Shown here: positions 9,518-18,684 of the stretch, in pieces
How the letters are laid out: each line of letters begins with the position of its first letter
Position numbering within the stretch: the stretch's first letter is position 1
Assembly (NCBI RefSeq): GCF_001592745.1
Contig: NZ_LUKD01000001.1
Span: forward strand, 1,632,848-1,696,847
Origin: Bdellovibrio bacteriovorus
GTDB lineage: Bacteria > Bdellovibrionota > Bdellovibrionia > Bdellovibrionales > Bdellovibrionaceae
Direction: 5' to 3'
DNA: 64,000 nt
The notes under the pieces: model-generated
Databases searched by the model: none
What the model was told of the DNA's origin: nothing
Seen by the model: the letters and a program-made list of their open reading frames with translations, nothing else
Translations under genes and position numbers: made by a program

Positions 9518-10759
9518 ATGAAACTGAATTTGCAAAGACTCACGCCTGTCGTGGGTCTTTTTTTAGCTTTGCATCTTGTCGGCTGCGCGACCTATCAGAA
9601 TAAAGTTCAAGAAGCTCGCGCTGCCATGTCTCGCCGTGATTACGAAAAAGCGATCGCGGATCTTAAGCCGTTGGCTGAAACTCAGAACGACGATCAACTG
9701 GTTTATCTCTTGGATTATGGTGTAGCCTTGCAGGTTGCGGGAAAGCTGAAAGAAAGTAATCAGGTCTTTTTGCAGGCGGACCGTCTTGCGGAGATGGTGG
9801 ACTATCAGTCTGTTTCGCGTATCGCTGGTTCCTTGGCACTTAATGAAGAAATGGTGCAATACAAGGGCGATACTTTTGAAAAGATCTTTATCAATGCTTA
9901 TCTAGCGATGAATTTCCTAGAGCTAAATCAATTGGATGATGCTCTGGTTGAAGCTCGTCGTATCAACGAAAAATATTTAAAGTATCGCGCTGATGAAAAG
10001 AAGACTTTTGAGCTGAATTCATTCAGTAAATATTTGTCGGCTGTCGTTTGGGAAGCCAGCCGAAATTACGATGATGCTTACATCGCCTATGCGGAAGCAT
10101 ATAAAATTGATCCGACTATTTCGACGATTCGTGAGGATCTGATTCGCTCCGCAAAGCTGGCTCGTCGTATGGATACCTATCAGGATTGGAAAAAGAAATT
10201 CCCAGACGTGAAAGAAGACAGCGCTTGGTATGACCGCAGTTTGGGTGAGCTTGTCATTATTTATCAACAAGGTTGGGGTCCTCGAAAAGCACAAAGTCCG
10301 AATGAATACCGCTTTCCAACTTTGGTGCCGGTTTATAGCGAAACTCAAAAAGCGCGTCTGAATATCATCGGTAAAAATTATTTAAGCCGCGAAGTTTATG
10401 ATGTGCAAAGTGCCGCCATTCAAACGTTGAACGAAGACCAAGGTATCTTGATCGCAAAACGTGTGGCCGGAGTTGCCACTAAAGCAGTGTTGTCAGATCA
10501 GGTCCGTCAAAAAGACGAACTCTTGGGGACTTTGACTTGGATTGCTTTGAACGTTGCGGACCGCGCCGACGTTCGTCAATGGTCGACACTCCCGCAGACA
10601 ATTCAAACTATCCGCGTGCCCCTCGCGCCCGGCAAATACACCTTTAATATTGAAGGTCTGAATGTTTCTGGAGCCTCCACGGGGGAGGTATTAGAAAACC
10701 GCGAAATCGAAATTCGCCCAGGTCAGAAAAAGTTCGTGATCTGGCGATCCTTGAAATAA
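9518..10759 (+). CDS. COG3014-type lipoprotein with TPR-like helices
   Basis: A 413-residue lipoprotein with lipobox LHLVGC. The first half contains helical repeats resembling TPRs (RRDYEKAIADLKPLAE; NYDDAYIAYAEAYKIDPT). The second half has a beta-rich domain (GKYTFNIEGLNVSG). This matches the uncharacterised COG3014 lipoproteins that commonly sit beside LpoB-like genes, as here (4-base gap, probable operon). It is likely an outer-membrane-associated partner in cell-envelope synthesis; the exact role is unknown. A bidirectional terminator follows. Confidence 0.75.
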   Translation: MKLNLQRLTPVVGLFLALHLVGCATYQNKVQEARAAMSRRDYEKAIADLKPLAETQNDDQLVYLLDYGVALQVAGKLKESNQVFLQADRLAEMVDYQSVSRIAGSLALNEEMVQYKGDTFEKIFINAYLAMNFLELNQLDDALVEARRINEKYLKYRADEKKTFELNSFSKYLSAVVWEASRNYDDAYIAYAEAYKIDPTISTIREDLIRSAKLARRMDTYQDWKKKFPDVKEDSAWYDRSLGELVIIYQQGWGPRKAQSPNEYRFPTLVPVYSETQKARLNIIGKNYLSREVYDVQSAAIQTLNEDQGILIAKRVAGVATKAVLSDQVRQKDELLGTLTWIALNVADRADVRQWSTLPQTIQTIRVPLAPGKYTFNIEGLNVSGASTGEVLENREIEIRPGQKKFVIWRSLK

Positions 10760-10760
10760 A

Positions 10761-10786
10761 AAAAGCCCCGCAATTGCGAGGCTTTT
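10761..10786. terminator. Bidirectional terminator
   Basis: Hairpin AAAAGCCCCGC / GCGAGGCTTTT with loop AATT and one mismatch. It lies between two convergent genes, with A- and T-tracts on each side. Confidence 0.85.
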
Positions 10787-10812
10787 AAGTAACTTCGAAT
10801 TTACTTCAAATC

Positions 10813-11358
10813 TTAGTTGTTCAACAAAGAAGAACCAGGAAGGTTTGGAGTTTCGTCGTCTTGTTGCAAACCAGGAAGAACAGTCGCTTTTTCAGCAGCT
10901 ACTTTAGCAGTAGTGTCTGTGTTGTAGCGAGTTGCAGCAGTAGCAACGCGGTTTTCCAAGTTTTGTTTAACGCTGTCTGTAGAAGCGTTTTCGATCACTG
11001 TGTTAACTTGTTGCTTAGTCATGTAGTCCTGAGGGAACGCGCCAAGCTTAGCCAAGTAACCAGAGATGCTTCCGTTACCGTTTTGGATGATTTCACGAAG
11101 AGTGAAAAGAGGAGCGTATTGAGATGCTTTCTTTTCTGCTTCGAAAATAATCTGAGTCAAAGTAGCAGCAGTGATATCGTTTTTAGATTTATTATCGATA
11201 ACCATTACTTCTTCGTTCGTGCGGATCATCTTAGCGATATCGTCCAAAGTAACGTAGCAGCTTTGTTGAGTGTCGTAGAGTTTGCGGTTCTGATAGCGCT
11301 TGATGATTTTTACTTTAGAATTTGGCTTCGATGTCATTGTTTCGTTTTGGTTGATCAA
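10813..11358 (-). CDS. PhaR-like polyhydroxyalkanoate synthesis regulator (DNA/PHB-binding domain)
   Basis: A 181-residue protein with the PHB/PHA accumulation regulator DNA-binding domain near the N-terminus (KIIKRYQNRKLYDTQQSCYV, then LDDIAKMI). A second helical segment (TLTQIIFEAEKK) typical of PhaR follows. The C-terminal third is Ala/Thr-rich and low complexity. PhaR proteins repress phasin and PHA genes and can bind the polymer. No PHA synthase is in the window. The start is TTG at 11358, preceded by GGGAGG at good spacing; the ATG seven codons later has no ribosome-binding site. Confidence 0.85.
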   Translation of the reverse strand: MINQNETMTSKPNSKVKIIKRYQNRKLYDTQQSCYVTLDDIAKMIRTNEEVMVIDNKSKNDITAATLTQIIFEAEKKASQYAPLFTLREIIQNGNGSISGYLAKLGAFPQDYMTKQQVNTVIENASTDSVKQNLENRVATAATRYNTDTTAKVAAEKATVLPGLQQDDETPNLPGSSLLNN

Positions 11359-11459
11359 AAGTGCCTCCCAATTTGAAATTTCCCCAAAGTCTCAAGGAGA
11401 TATGGCTGCTAAATGATTCAGCGTCCCCTTGCAGATGGGCGCAACCTATCCCTGCCGCC

Positions 11460-11476
11460 ACCCCTTGTCAAGGGGT
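11460..11476. repeat. 17-bp inverted repeat in the divergent promoter region
   Basis: Arms ACCCCTTG and CAAGGGGT around one T. It lies between the divergently transcribed PhaR-like and pseudopilin-like genes, so an operator is possible. There is no further evidence. Confidence 0.4.
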
Positions 11477-11622
11477 CCTCAAATCAAAAGAAAAGACTCT
11501 AGGCGTTATTTTTTCTGCAAACTGCCATTAGTTTTTTCGAAATTCACAGACCTTTGTCTAAAGTTTTTTCCAAAGCCCGCCGAAATGTATTTATACCAAC
11601 TTTCTTGGCGGGAAGTAATTTA

Positions 11623-12117
11623 ATGAAAAATGAGCAAAAACAAGAGTTTAAGTCCTCTGGAGTCCTGGCCCTACTGGGTCTCGTCGGTTTCTCTACGGCG
11701 ATTATAGCGACCCCTTGGAACCGCCAAATTCAGGATTCTCGCAGCGAACTTGCCCGCCAAAAAGCGGAAGTTGTTGGATATCAAGTCATCCAGATTTACC
11801 GCGAAGCAACAAAATCAGCTGCCAATTCACATATGCCCAAAACCCGTATTCCGGCTTCTGTGGCTGAAGAAACGGCCCTCTCCCCTGAAAATATTCGCAG
11901 TACGGGGACAATGGGGGTGGATCCGTGGGGGCAACCTTATAAGTACCGTATCTTGTCGGGAAACCAAGTCGGTAAGATTCGTATTGTCGTTTGGTCCTCG
12001 GGTCCAAACCAAAAAGTCGACACGACAAATTTAGAAAATGAAGAAATCGCTCTTAAAGAACAGCCTGTTTACTCCGGTGACGATGTAGGAGTCCTTCTGA
12101 GCATGTCTCAGAATTAG
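11623..12117 (+). CDS. Pseudopilin-like (GspG C-terminal-domain-like) single-pass protein
   Basis: A 164-residue protein with a short charged N-terminus and one hydrophobic helix (SSGVLALLGLVGFSTAIIA). The globular domain contains MGVDPWGQPYKYR followed by WSSGPNQKVDT. These two patterns match the C-terminal calcium-binding region of GspG-type pseudopilins. A typical prepilin peptidase site (G before FTLIE) is not visible, so this may be a membrane-anchored relative and not a processed pilin. The ATG at 11623 is preferred over the longer frame because GGGAAG lies upstream. No type II secretion genes are adjacent. Confidence 0.65.
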   Translation: MKNEQKQEFKSSGVLALLGLVGFSTAIIATPWNRQIQDSRSELARQKAEVVGYQVIQIYREATKSAANSHMPKTRIPASVAEETALSPENIRSTGTMGVDPWGQPYKYRILSGNQVGKIRIVVWSSGPNQKVDTTNLENEEIALKEQPVYSGDDVGVLLSMSQN

Positions 12118-12178
12118 AACTCTTTCTGATCACGGCCTAGGTCGCGATGAAGTCCTGATACATCAACAAAATCTCAAA

Positions 12179-12196
12179 ACATGCCGATCAGCATGT
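12179..12196 (+). promoter_or_regulatory. Small inverted repeat before a ribosome-binding site
   Basis: ACATGC / GCATGT with a 6-base spacer, a few bases upstream of the AGGAG of the TPR lipoprotein gene. It could be an operator half-site pair or a weak hairpin in the leader. Confidence 0.3.
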
Positions 12197-12210
12197 AACT
12201 AGGAGATCAG

Positions 12211-14088
12211 ATGTTTTTATTCACTAGGACTTCCTTAATCCCTATTTTGTTGGCGCTGACGGCATGTGCGACGTTCACACAGAACGACGCGGACAAAGCC
12301 ACGTATTATGAAGCGTCATTCGATGACAAAAACAGAGCTCCTGCATCTTTTGCTCCTGCAATCGTGGCGCAAGATGGAAGCGCCAAGTTAGATCCTCTCT
12401 ACATGCGCACTCAAGCAGACTACCATTTCGCAATGGGTGAGGCTTACAGCCTTGACGGCAACTCGCAAAAAGCGATCGAAGCTTTCAAAACCGTGTTGGT
12501 GTACGATCAAGAGTCTCCAGCCGTGAACATGCGTTTGGCAGCTGAATTCCTGAAACAAGGCATGATCTCTGAATCCTTGGTGCAGGCGGAAGAGGCTGTT
12601 AAAAAAGATCCCAAAAATGTAGACGCTCACTTATTGCTTGGCGGTTTGTATTCATCAATGAAGCTTTACCCAAAAGCTTTGGCAGAATACTCGACAGTGA
12701 TGAAACTTCAGCCTTCGAATACGGAAGCTCCACTTTACATTGGTGCTCTTTACTCTGAACAAAAGCAATCAGACAAAGCCGTTCAGTATTTTGAATCCTT
12801 GTTGAAAAATCCTGACTACACGACACCGTACCTAGCTCACTACTACATCGGTCGTGTGCGCATGGAGCAACCGGAAGCGAAATACCAAAAAGCCTCTGAA
12901 GAGTCCTTCAAAAAGACTCTGCAGTTAAAACCTGACTTTGCAGACGCTCTTCTTTCTTTGGGTTCGCTGTATGCCAAACAAAAGAAGGAAGACAAAGCAA
13001 TCGCGATGTACAAAGAGTTCCAGAAGGAAAATACTCCAAGTCCACGTATTGCGGAAGTTCTGGCGCAAATCTATATCGAGCAAGGTGACTACGAAAATGC
13101 CTATGACCAATTGGCTATCGTGGAATCTGAATCAGAAGAACCCCTGAATGTGCGTATGAAGATGGCGTTGATCTTGATCGAACAAAAACGTTACGACCAA
13201 GCGGCGCAAAAATTAGAAGATGTACTGAAAGAAGCTCCGGATTCAGATAAAGTTCGTTTCTATCTTGCAGCGGTTTACGAAGAAACACGCAAAGCTGAAA
13301 AAGCAGTGAAGGAATATCGCAAGATTCCTGCAAACAGCACTTACTATGGTGAGGCTGTTGTGCACGCGGCTTATCTTTTAAAAGGCCTGGGCCGTTTGGA
13401 AGAGGGCTTGGAAGTTGCAGCAAAAGGTTTGAAGGAACGTCAAGATCAGCCGCAAATCTACGCGATGTATGCTTCTTTGCTAGATGAAAAGACAGATTAT
13501 AAAGGCGCCTCAAAAATCTTGGAGCAAGGTTTAGAGAAGTTTCCAGACAACGCGCAACTTCGTTTTTACTACGGCACTATTAATGATCGCTTGGGAAATA
13601 AAGAAGTTGTTGTGACAGAAATGCAAAAGGTTTTGGATCTTGATCCGAACCACGTGCAGGGCTTGAACTATCTTGCTTTCACTTGGGCTGAGATGGGTGT
13701 GCAACTTCCGCAAGCAGAGAAGTTGGCTCGTCGTGCTCTAGAGCTGGAACCAAAAGACGGTTATGTCCTGGATACTTTGGGTTGGATCTTGTACAAGCAG
13801 AACAAGTTCACCGAGTCGATCAAGTTCTTAGAAGCGGCTCACAAGTATCAAGCGACAGTGAGTATCATCGCAGAGCACTTGGGCGACGCTTACTTAAAGC
13901 AATCAATGGTAGAAAAAGCCAAGAAAATGTATCGTAAAGCCGCTGATCTTGAAACGGATAAAAAGAAAGTCGAAGAGATCCGCAGCAAAATCACTGCGAT
14001 CGAAAAGCAAGAGCTTCTTTCGCCAAGAATGCCAGCATCGGCTCCTAAAACAGAAGTGCCGATTGCAGAGCATGATACGACGAAATAA
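12211..14088 (+). CDS. Large TPR-repeat lipoprotein
   Basis: A 625-residue lipoprotein with a lipobox ending LALTAC. From about residue 60 to 600 it is an array of about a dozen tetratricopeptide repeats, for example AEYSTVMKLQPSNTEAPLYI and AEKLARRALELEPKDGYVLD. TPR superhelices bind partner proteins. Lipoproteins of this size in Gram-negative bacteria often serve as envelope scaffolds, e.g. for polysaccharide export or outer-membrane complexes; the partner here is unknown. AGGAG lies seven bases before the ATG. The C-terminal 25 residues are Pro/Ala-rich. A bidirectional terminator follows. Confidence 0.85.
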   Translation: MFLFTRTSLIPILLALTACATFTQNDADKATYYEASFDDKNRAPASFAPAIVAQDGSAKLDPLYMRTQADYHFAMGEAYSLDGNSQKAIEAFKTVLVYDQESPAVNMRLAAEFLKQGMISESLVQAEEAVKKDPKNVDAHLLLGGLYSSMKLYPKALAEYSTVMKLQPSNTEAPLYIGALYSEQKQSDKAVQYFESLLKNPDYTTPYLAHYYIGRVRMEQPEAKYQKASEESFKKTLQLKPDFADALLSLGSLYAKQKKEDKAIAMYKEFQKENTPSPRIAEVLAQIYIEQGDYENAYDQLAIVESESEEPLNVRMKMALILIEQKRYDQAAQKLEDVLKEAPDSDKVRFYLAAVYEETRKAEKAVKEYRKIPANSTYYGEAVVHAAYLLKGLGRLEEGLEVAAKGLKERQDQPQIYAMYASLLDEKTDYKGASKILEQGLEKFPDNAQLRFYYGTINDRLGNKEVVVTEMQKVLDLDPNHVQGLNYLAFTWAEMGVQLPQAEKLARRALELEPKDGYVLDTLGWILYKQNKFTESIKFLEAAHKYQATVSIIAEHLGDAYLKQSMVEKAKKMYRKAADLETDKKKVEEIRSKITAIEKQELLSPRMPASAPKTEVPIAEHDTTK

Positions 14089-14109
14089 TAAGTAAAATAT
14101 TGAAACAAG

Positions 14110-14146
14110 AAAGGGCTGCGGTAAAAACGCGGCCCTTTTACTTTTT
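14110..14146. terminator. Bidirectional terminator
   Basis: An 11-bp stem AAAGGGCTGCG / CGCGGCCCTTT (one G-U) with a 7-base loop and a T-rich tail. It lies between convergent genes. Confidence 0.85.
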
Positions 14147-14749
14147 GACAAACTTAGTTTTCATCTCTGTGTAGGAATAATAACTGCTAAAAAAGAGCAC
14201 GGGAAAAGCCACTAGAAATCCAATTCCCCAAGTCATGCCCGCTACTAAAAGTAAAAGCGCCAAATAAAAACTCACTACGAAATAGTGACGAATGTTTTTC
14301 ATAGAAGCCAGGCCCACGATATCCACGGCTTCTGCTAACCCAGTGCCGGTGTCCAGGCGATATCGTAAAGCATGTGTGAGCACTAAATAAAAGAAAGCCC
14401 CTAAAATAAAAAGACCGAGAGATAAAGGTGCTCCCGAAAGATATTCCTGAGGACTTTGCAAGATTCCAAAAGAGGACCCAATAAGCACGGTTGTAGGAAA
14501 CAAAATCAAACTGGTAACGATAAAAGGAAGTAAGGACTCTTTTATTGTTGAAAGATCTTTCCAGTTCTTTCCTTCAATCCAACGATCCGTGAGATGTTGA
14601 AGGACTAATAGAGCAAAAGCCGTCAACACGGCGCTAACGTAAGGGATATGGCGCAATGAGAATGCGACCACAAAACCAAGGGCTCCAAGAATAAGACTGT
14701 ATTTCCACTGGTTTTTCAGCTGAATCAGCGCTTGTTTAAAAGAATTCAT
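14138..14749 (-). CDS. Hypothetical polytopic inner-membrane protein
   Basis: A 203-residue membrane protein with about five to six hydrophobic helices (for example SLILGALGFVVAFSL, PYVSAVLTAFALLVL, ALLLLVAGMTWGIGFLVAF). Its C-terminal tail is basic. No recognised family motif was found. It is transcribed away from the LolB-like lipoprotein gene, whose start lies 17 bases beyond its own. Its 3' end overlaps the terminator hairpin. Confidence 0.7.
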   Translation of the reverse strand: MNSFKQALIQLKNQWKYSLILGALGFVVAFSLRHIPYVSAVLTAFALLVLQHLTDRWIEGKNWKDLSTIKESLLPFIVTSLILFPTTVLIGSSFGILQSPQEYLSGAPLSLGLFILGAFFYLVLTHALRYRLDTGTGLAEAVDIVGLASMKNIRHYFVVSFYLALLLLVAGMTWGIGFLVAFPVLFFSSYYSYTEMKTKFVKK

Positions 14750-14766
14750 TTCTCTATGCTAAGGCA

Positions 14767-15393
14767 ATGATGACAACTATCAATTATTTTTTGCTGATTG
14801 TATTAACCGCTTTCGTATCTGGTTGTGTCACCAAGACGGTGAAGCAAGGAGCTTATCAAAAAGCTCAATGGGAAACTAAAGCCCTTATAAAGGACGAGAA
14901 GCAGAATAAGACGCAGTCATTAAATATAGATATTTATGCGATCAAAAATGAAAGAGCGCGGTTGGAAATTTCAGCGATGCTGGGATACCAGGTTGCCAGC
15001 TTGGTCATGAGTCCGTCTGAAATTTCCTATGTGATTTATCCGCAGAAAACTTTTTTTTATGGCAGAAATTCAGAGCGTGCGTTCAGTCGTATGATTGATT
15101 TGCCATTGCACCCTATGAATCTTGCCAATATCGCTTTTGATGAGCCTGTGCGCGGCCCCGGCTGGCAATGCACGCTTGCGACGGACGGCTGGATCTCTCA
15201 ATGTGACAATTTACAAAGGAACCTTCGCGTTGTTTGGTCAAATCGAAATGAAGGTGAGAAAAAAGTAGTTATTACGGGCCCGCAATTTGAAATGCAGTGG
15301 CAATTCCCTGCGCCCCAGACTGAAGTCCAGTTTAAAAATGACCTTTTCACATTGAGACAGCCCTCGGGGTTCAAAGCAATACAAATAAATTAA
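14767..15393 (+). CDS. LolB/DUF4292-like outer-membrane lipoprotein
   Basis: A 208-residue lipoprotein with lipobox TAFVSGC. The body alternates short beta strands (LNIDIYAIKNERARLEIS; LGYQVASLVMSPSEISYVIY; FEMQWQFPAP), as in LolB and DUF4292 half-barrel lipoproteins. LolB inserts lipoproteins into the outer membrane; whether this protein does so cannot be told from sequence. Two tandem ATGs exist (14767 and 14770); the second has better spacing to TAAGG. Confidence 0.6.
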   Translation: MMTTINYFLLIVLTAFVSGCVTKTVKQGAYQKAQWETKALIKDEKQNKTQSLNIDIYAIKNERARLEISAMLGYQVASLVMSPSEISYVIYPQKTFFYGRNSERAFSRMIDLPLHPMNLANIAFDEPVRGPGWQCTLATDGWISQCDNLQRNLRVVWSNRNEGEKKVVITGPQFEMQWQFPAPQTEVQFKNDLFTLRQPSGFKAIQIN

Positions 15394-15470
15394 TTAACTC
15401 GTTAACCGTCTAGTATTGAGGCATAATCTTATGGAAGTAGGTGTGTCACCAAGCACCTGAGGGAGAGATT

Positions 15471-17546
15471 ATGGCCTCTAAGTTTGATCTTCAATCGTTG
15501 GTCAGTAACTGGCAGAACTCGAGCACTCACGCTAAAGAGCATTGGAGTGGGACCTTCGAAGAGTATCTCGATCTTGTAAAACAAAATCCTAAAATCACGA
15601 GGAATGCTTATCAGCGCATGTACGACATGATCGTTGAAGAAGGCACCGAAACGTATCTGGATTTCAAAAAAGAAGTCGTCAGATACAAGTTCTTCGATGA
15701 TACCTTCAACAACGGAAAAGATGCCGTCTTCGGCCTCGATGTTCAATTGATGAAATTGGTGAACGTACTTAAAGCGGCCGCTTTGGGGTACGGAACTGAA
15801 AAACGTGTGATCTTGCTTCACGGTCCGGTGGGAAGTGCGAAGTCCACAATCTGCCGCATGTTGAAAAAAGGTCTTGAGCGCTACTCGCACACAAAATCAG
15901 GTGCAATGTACACGTTTGAATGGATTGATGAAAAATTAGAACTTGATGGCATTCTAGGTAAAGGTGTGAAGGTGTTCCCTTCGCCGATGAACGAAGAGCC
16001 TTTGCTCCTAATTCCCGAAGAGCTTCGTCAAAGTGTGTATGAGTCCTTGAATAAAGGACAAGAAGGTTCTTACCGCGTGCATGTTGATGGGGAGCTCAGC
16101 CCTCCTTCACGCTTTATCTTCAAACAATTGATGGAAAAATACGATGGCAACTTGATGAAAGTTCTTGAGCACGTTCGTGTGAGAAGACTCTTCATCTCGG
16201 AAGCAGATCGTATTGGTATCGGTACTTTCCAACCTAAAGACGAAAAGAATCAGGACTCTACAGAGCTTACGGGCGATATCAATTATCGCAAGATTGCTGA
16301 ATATGGATCTGATTCGGATCCTCGTGCATTTAACTTTGACGGGGAGTTCAACGTTGCTAATCGCGGTATGATTGAGTTCGTCGAGGTTCTTAAACTTGAC
16401 GTGGCTTTCTTGTACGACCTTTTGGGAGCGTCACAAGAACACAGAGTTAAACCTAAGAAATTCGCTCAAACTCATATCGATGAAGTGATTATCGGACACA
16501 CGAATGAACCAGAATACCGTCGTCTTCAAGACAACGAATTCATGGAAGCTCTTCGTGACCGTACAGTGAAGATCGATATTCCTTATATCACTCGTTGGAG
16601 AGACGAAATCAACATCTACAAGCGTGATTTCAATTCTCAAAAAGTCCGTGGTTTAAGTATTGCGCCTCACACGGTTGAGATGGCGGCGATGTGGGCTATT
16701 CTGACTCGTTTGGAAAAGCCGAAGAAAGCCAACCTCACTCGTTTACAAAAACTAAAACTCTACAATGGTAAGACGTTACCGAATTACACCGAAGACAACG
16801 TGCGTGAGCTTCGTAAAGAAGCCAATCGCGAAGGTCTTGAAGGTATTTCGGCTCGTTATATCCAGGATAAACTTTCTAATGCCCTGGTTGCGGCTCAACA
16901 GTCCAATAAAGGCTCTGTGAATCCGTTCATGGTGTTTAAGGAACTTGAATCCGGTCTTAAGAATCACTCGTTGATTTCTAACGAAGAGCTTAAGAGCGAA
17001 TACAAAGAACTTCTAGGCGTGGTTCTTCAGGAATACGAAGAAATCATTAAAGCGGAAGTTCAAAGAGCGATCAGCGCCGATGAAAGCGCGATGCAAAGAC
17101 TTTGCGCGAACTACATCGACAATGTGAAAGCTTACACTCAACGTGAAAAAGTACGTAATCAGTTCACGGGCAATGATGAAGAGCCGGATGAGCGTTTGAT
17201 GCGATCTATTGAAGAGAAAATTGAGATCCCTGAATCTCGTAAAGATGATTTCCGTCGTGAGATCATGAATTACATCGGGGCGTTGGCTTTGGAAGGCAAG
17301 AAGTTCAATTACAAAATGAACGAACGTCTTCATAAAGCGATTGAATTGAAACTCTTTGAGGATCAAAAAGACAGCATCAAACTTACGACTTTAGTGAGCA
17401 ACGTTGCTGATAAAGATACTCAAGAAAAAATTGATATCGTTAAAACTCGTCTCATCAAGGACTTCGGGTACGATGAAATCTCTGCGACGGACGTTCTACA
17501 CTACGTTGCAAGTATCTTCGCCCGCGGGGATGTAAAGAATAAATAA
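15471..17546 (+). CDS. prkA: PrkA/YeaG-family AAA+ serine protein kinase
   Basis: A 691-residue member of the PrkA family. The N-terminal AAA+ domain has Walker [13 protein letters not shown] (about 114-125) and follows the family order (YSPYVEK-type context is in the partner gene). The C-terminal kinase-like region is long and helical. PrkA/YeaG kinases respond to starvation and stress; some members may act as proteases. The ATG at 15471 has GGGAGAG just upstream and replaces a longer unsupported frame. The stop overlaps the next start (TAATG), giving the conserved prkA-yeaH-spoVR operon. Confidence 0.93.
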   Translation: MASKFDLQSLVSNWQNSSTHAKEHWSGTFEEYLDLVKQNPKITRNAYQRMYDMIVEEGTETYLDFKKEVVRYKFFDDTFNNGKDAVFGLDVQLMKLVNVLKAAALGYGTEKRVILLHGPVGSAKSTICRMLKKGLERYSHTKSGAMYTFEWIDEKLELDGILGKGVKVFPSPMNEEPLLLIPEELRQSVYESLNKGQEGSYRVHVDGELSPPSRFIFKQLMEKYDGNLMKVLEHVRVRRLFISEADRIGIGTFQPKDEKNQDSTELTGDINYRKIAEYGSDSDPRAFNFDGEFNVANRGMIEFVEVLKLDVAFLYDLLGASQEHRVKPKKFAQTHIDEVIIGHTNEPEYRRLQDNEFMEALRDRTVKIDIPYITRWRDEINIYKRDFNSQKVRGLSIAPHTVEMAAMWAILTRLEKPKKANLTRLQKLKLYNGKTLPNYTEDNVRELRKEANREGLEGISARYIQDKLSNALVAAQQSNKGSVNPFMVFKELESGLKNHSLISNEELKSEYKELLGVVLQEYEEIIKAEVQRAISADESAMQRLCANYIDNVKAYTQREKVRNQFTGNDEEPDERLMRSIEEKIEIPESRKDDFRREIMNYIGALALEGKKFNYKMNERLHKAIELKLFEDQKDSIKLTTLVSNVADKDTQEKIDIVKTRLIKDFGYDEISATDVLHYVASIFARGDVKNK

Positions 17547-18643
17547 TGTCGATTCGGGAAGACAATAACAGGTTCAGAGAAATCGTTAAGGGCAAGGTCA
17601 AAGAAGATCTTCGCAAGTATGTCTCCCAGGGCGAAATGATTGGGAAGCGAGAGGAGGAGTACGTTAAAATTCCTCTTCCTCGCATTGATATTCCTAACTT
17701 CCGTTACGGTCCTAAGCAACAGGGCGGTGTCGGTCAAGGGGAAGGTCAACCCGGTCAAGACGTCGGCGATCCAGGTGAAGGTGGGCAAGGACAGGCCGGA
17801 GAAGCTCCTGGAGAGCATCTTTTGGAAGTCGAACTTTCCATGGAAGAGTTGGCAGATATTCTTGGTGAGAAGTTACAACTTCCGCGCATTGAGCCTAAAG
17901 GTGCAAAGAATATTGAATCCTTAAAGACGAAGTTTACGGGACTTGCTCCGGTGGGGCCTGAAGGTCTTCGTCATTTTAAATCTTCTTATAAAAGAGCTTT
18001 AAAACGTATGGTGGGTGCTGGCACCTACAACCCGGAAGAGCCGCTAGTGTTGCCGATCCGCAGAGATATGCAATACAAGTCCTTCAAAAAAGTGAATCAA
18101 CCGCAAACCCAAGCCGTGGTGATTTACATGATGGACGTGTCAGGCAGTATGGGTGACGAGCAAAAAGAAATCGTTCGTCTGGAAAGCTTCTGGATCAACA
18201 CGTGGTTAAAGAAACATTATAAGGGTTTAGAGACTCGTTTCATTATTCACGATGCCGCCGCGAAAGAAGTGGACGAAGATACTTTCTTTAGAACCAGTGA
18301 ATCAGGCGGAACCTTGATCAGCTCTGCTTATAAGCTCTGTCAGGAAATCATCCTGAAAGACTATCCCGTTCATGAGTGGAATATTTATCCCTTCCATTTC
18401 AGTGACGGTGATAACTGGTCGGGTGAAGACACCCGTTTGTGTATTAAGATGATGACTGAATTCTTCCTTCCGAACTGCAACGTCTTTAGCTACGGGCAGG
18501 TGGAAAGTAAATACGGAAGTGGTCAGTTCCTTAAAGATTTACAAAAAGAATTTGGCAACGACGAAAGACTCACTCTGAGCCAAATCGAAAACCGCGACAA
18601 GATCCTTGATTCTATCAAGGACTTCTTGGGTAAAGGCCGCTAA
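17546..18643 (+). CDS. YeaH/YhbH-family VWA-domain protein (DUF444)
   Basis: A 365-residue DUF444 protein. The N-terminal third carries a Gly/Gln-rich linker ([17 protein letters not shown]). The C-terminal half is a von Willebrand A-like domain with the metal-binding [10 protein letters not shown] motif and a later SGGTLISSA element. YeaH is the co-operonic partner of YeaG/PrkA in stress adaptation. One base overlaps the prkA stop, so translation is coupled. The spoVR gene follows after 41 bases. Confidence 0.92.
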   Translation: MSIREDNNRFREIVKGKVKEDLRKYVSQGEMIGKREEEYVKIPLPRIDIPNFRYGPKQQGGVGQGEGQPGQDVGDPGEGGQGQAGEAPGEHLLEVELSMEELADILGEKLQLPRIEPKGAKNIESLKTKFTGLAPVGPEGLRHFKSSYKRALKRMVGAGTYNPEEPLVLPIRRDMQYKSFKKVNQPQTQAVVIYMMDVSGSMGDEQKEIVRLESFWINTWLKKHYKGLETRFIIHDAAAKEVDEDTFFRTSESGGTLISSAYKLCQEIILKDYPVHEWNIYPFHFSDGDNWSGEDTRLCIKMMTEFFLPNCNVFSYGQVESKYGSGQFLKDLQKEFGNDERLTLSQIENRDKILDSIKDFLGKGR

Positions 18644-18684
18644 ACGAAAAGGGACCACATGCCTTTTTCCAACGGAGATGAGTT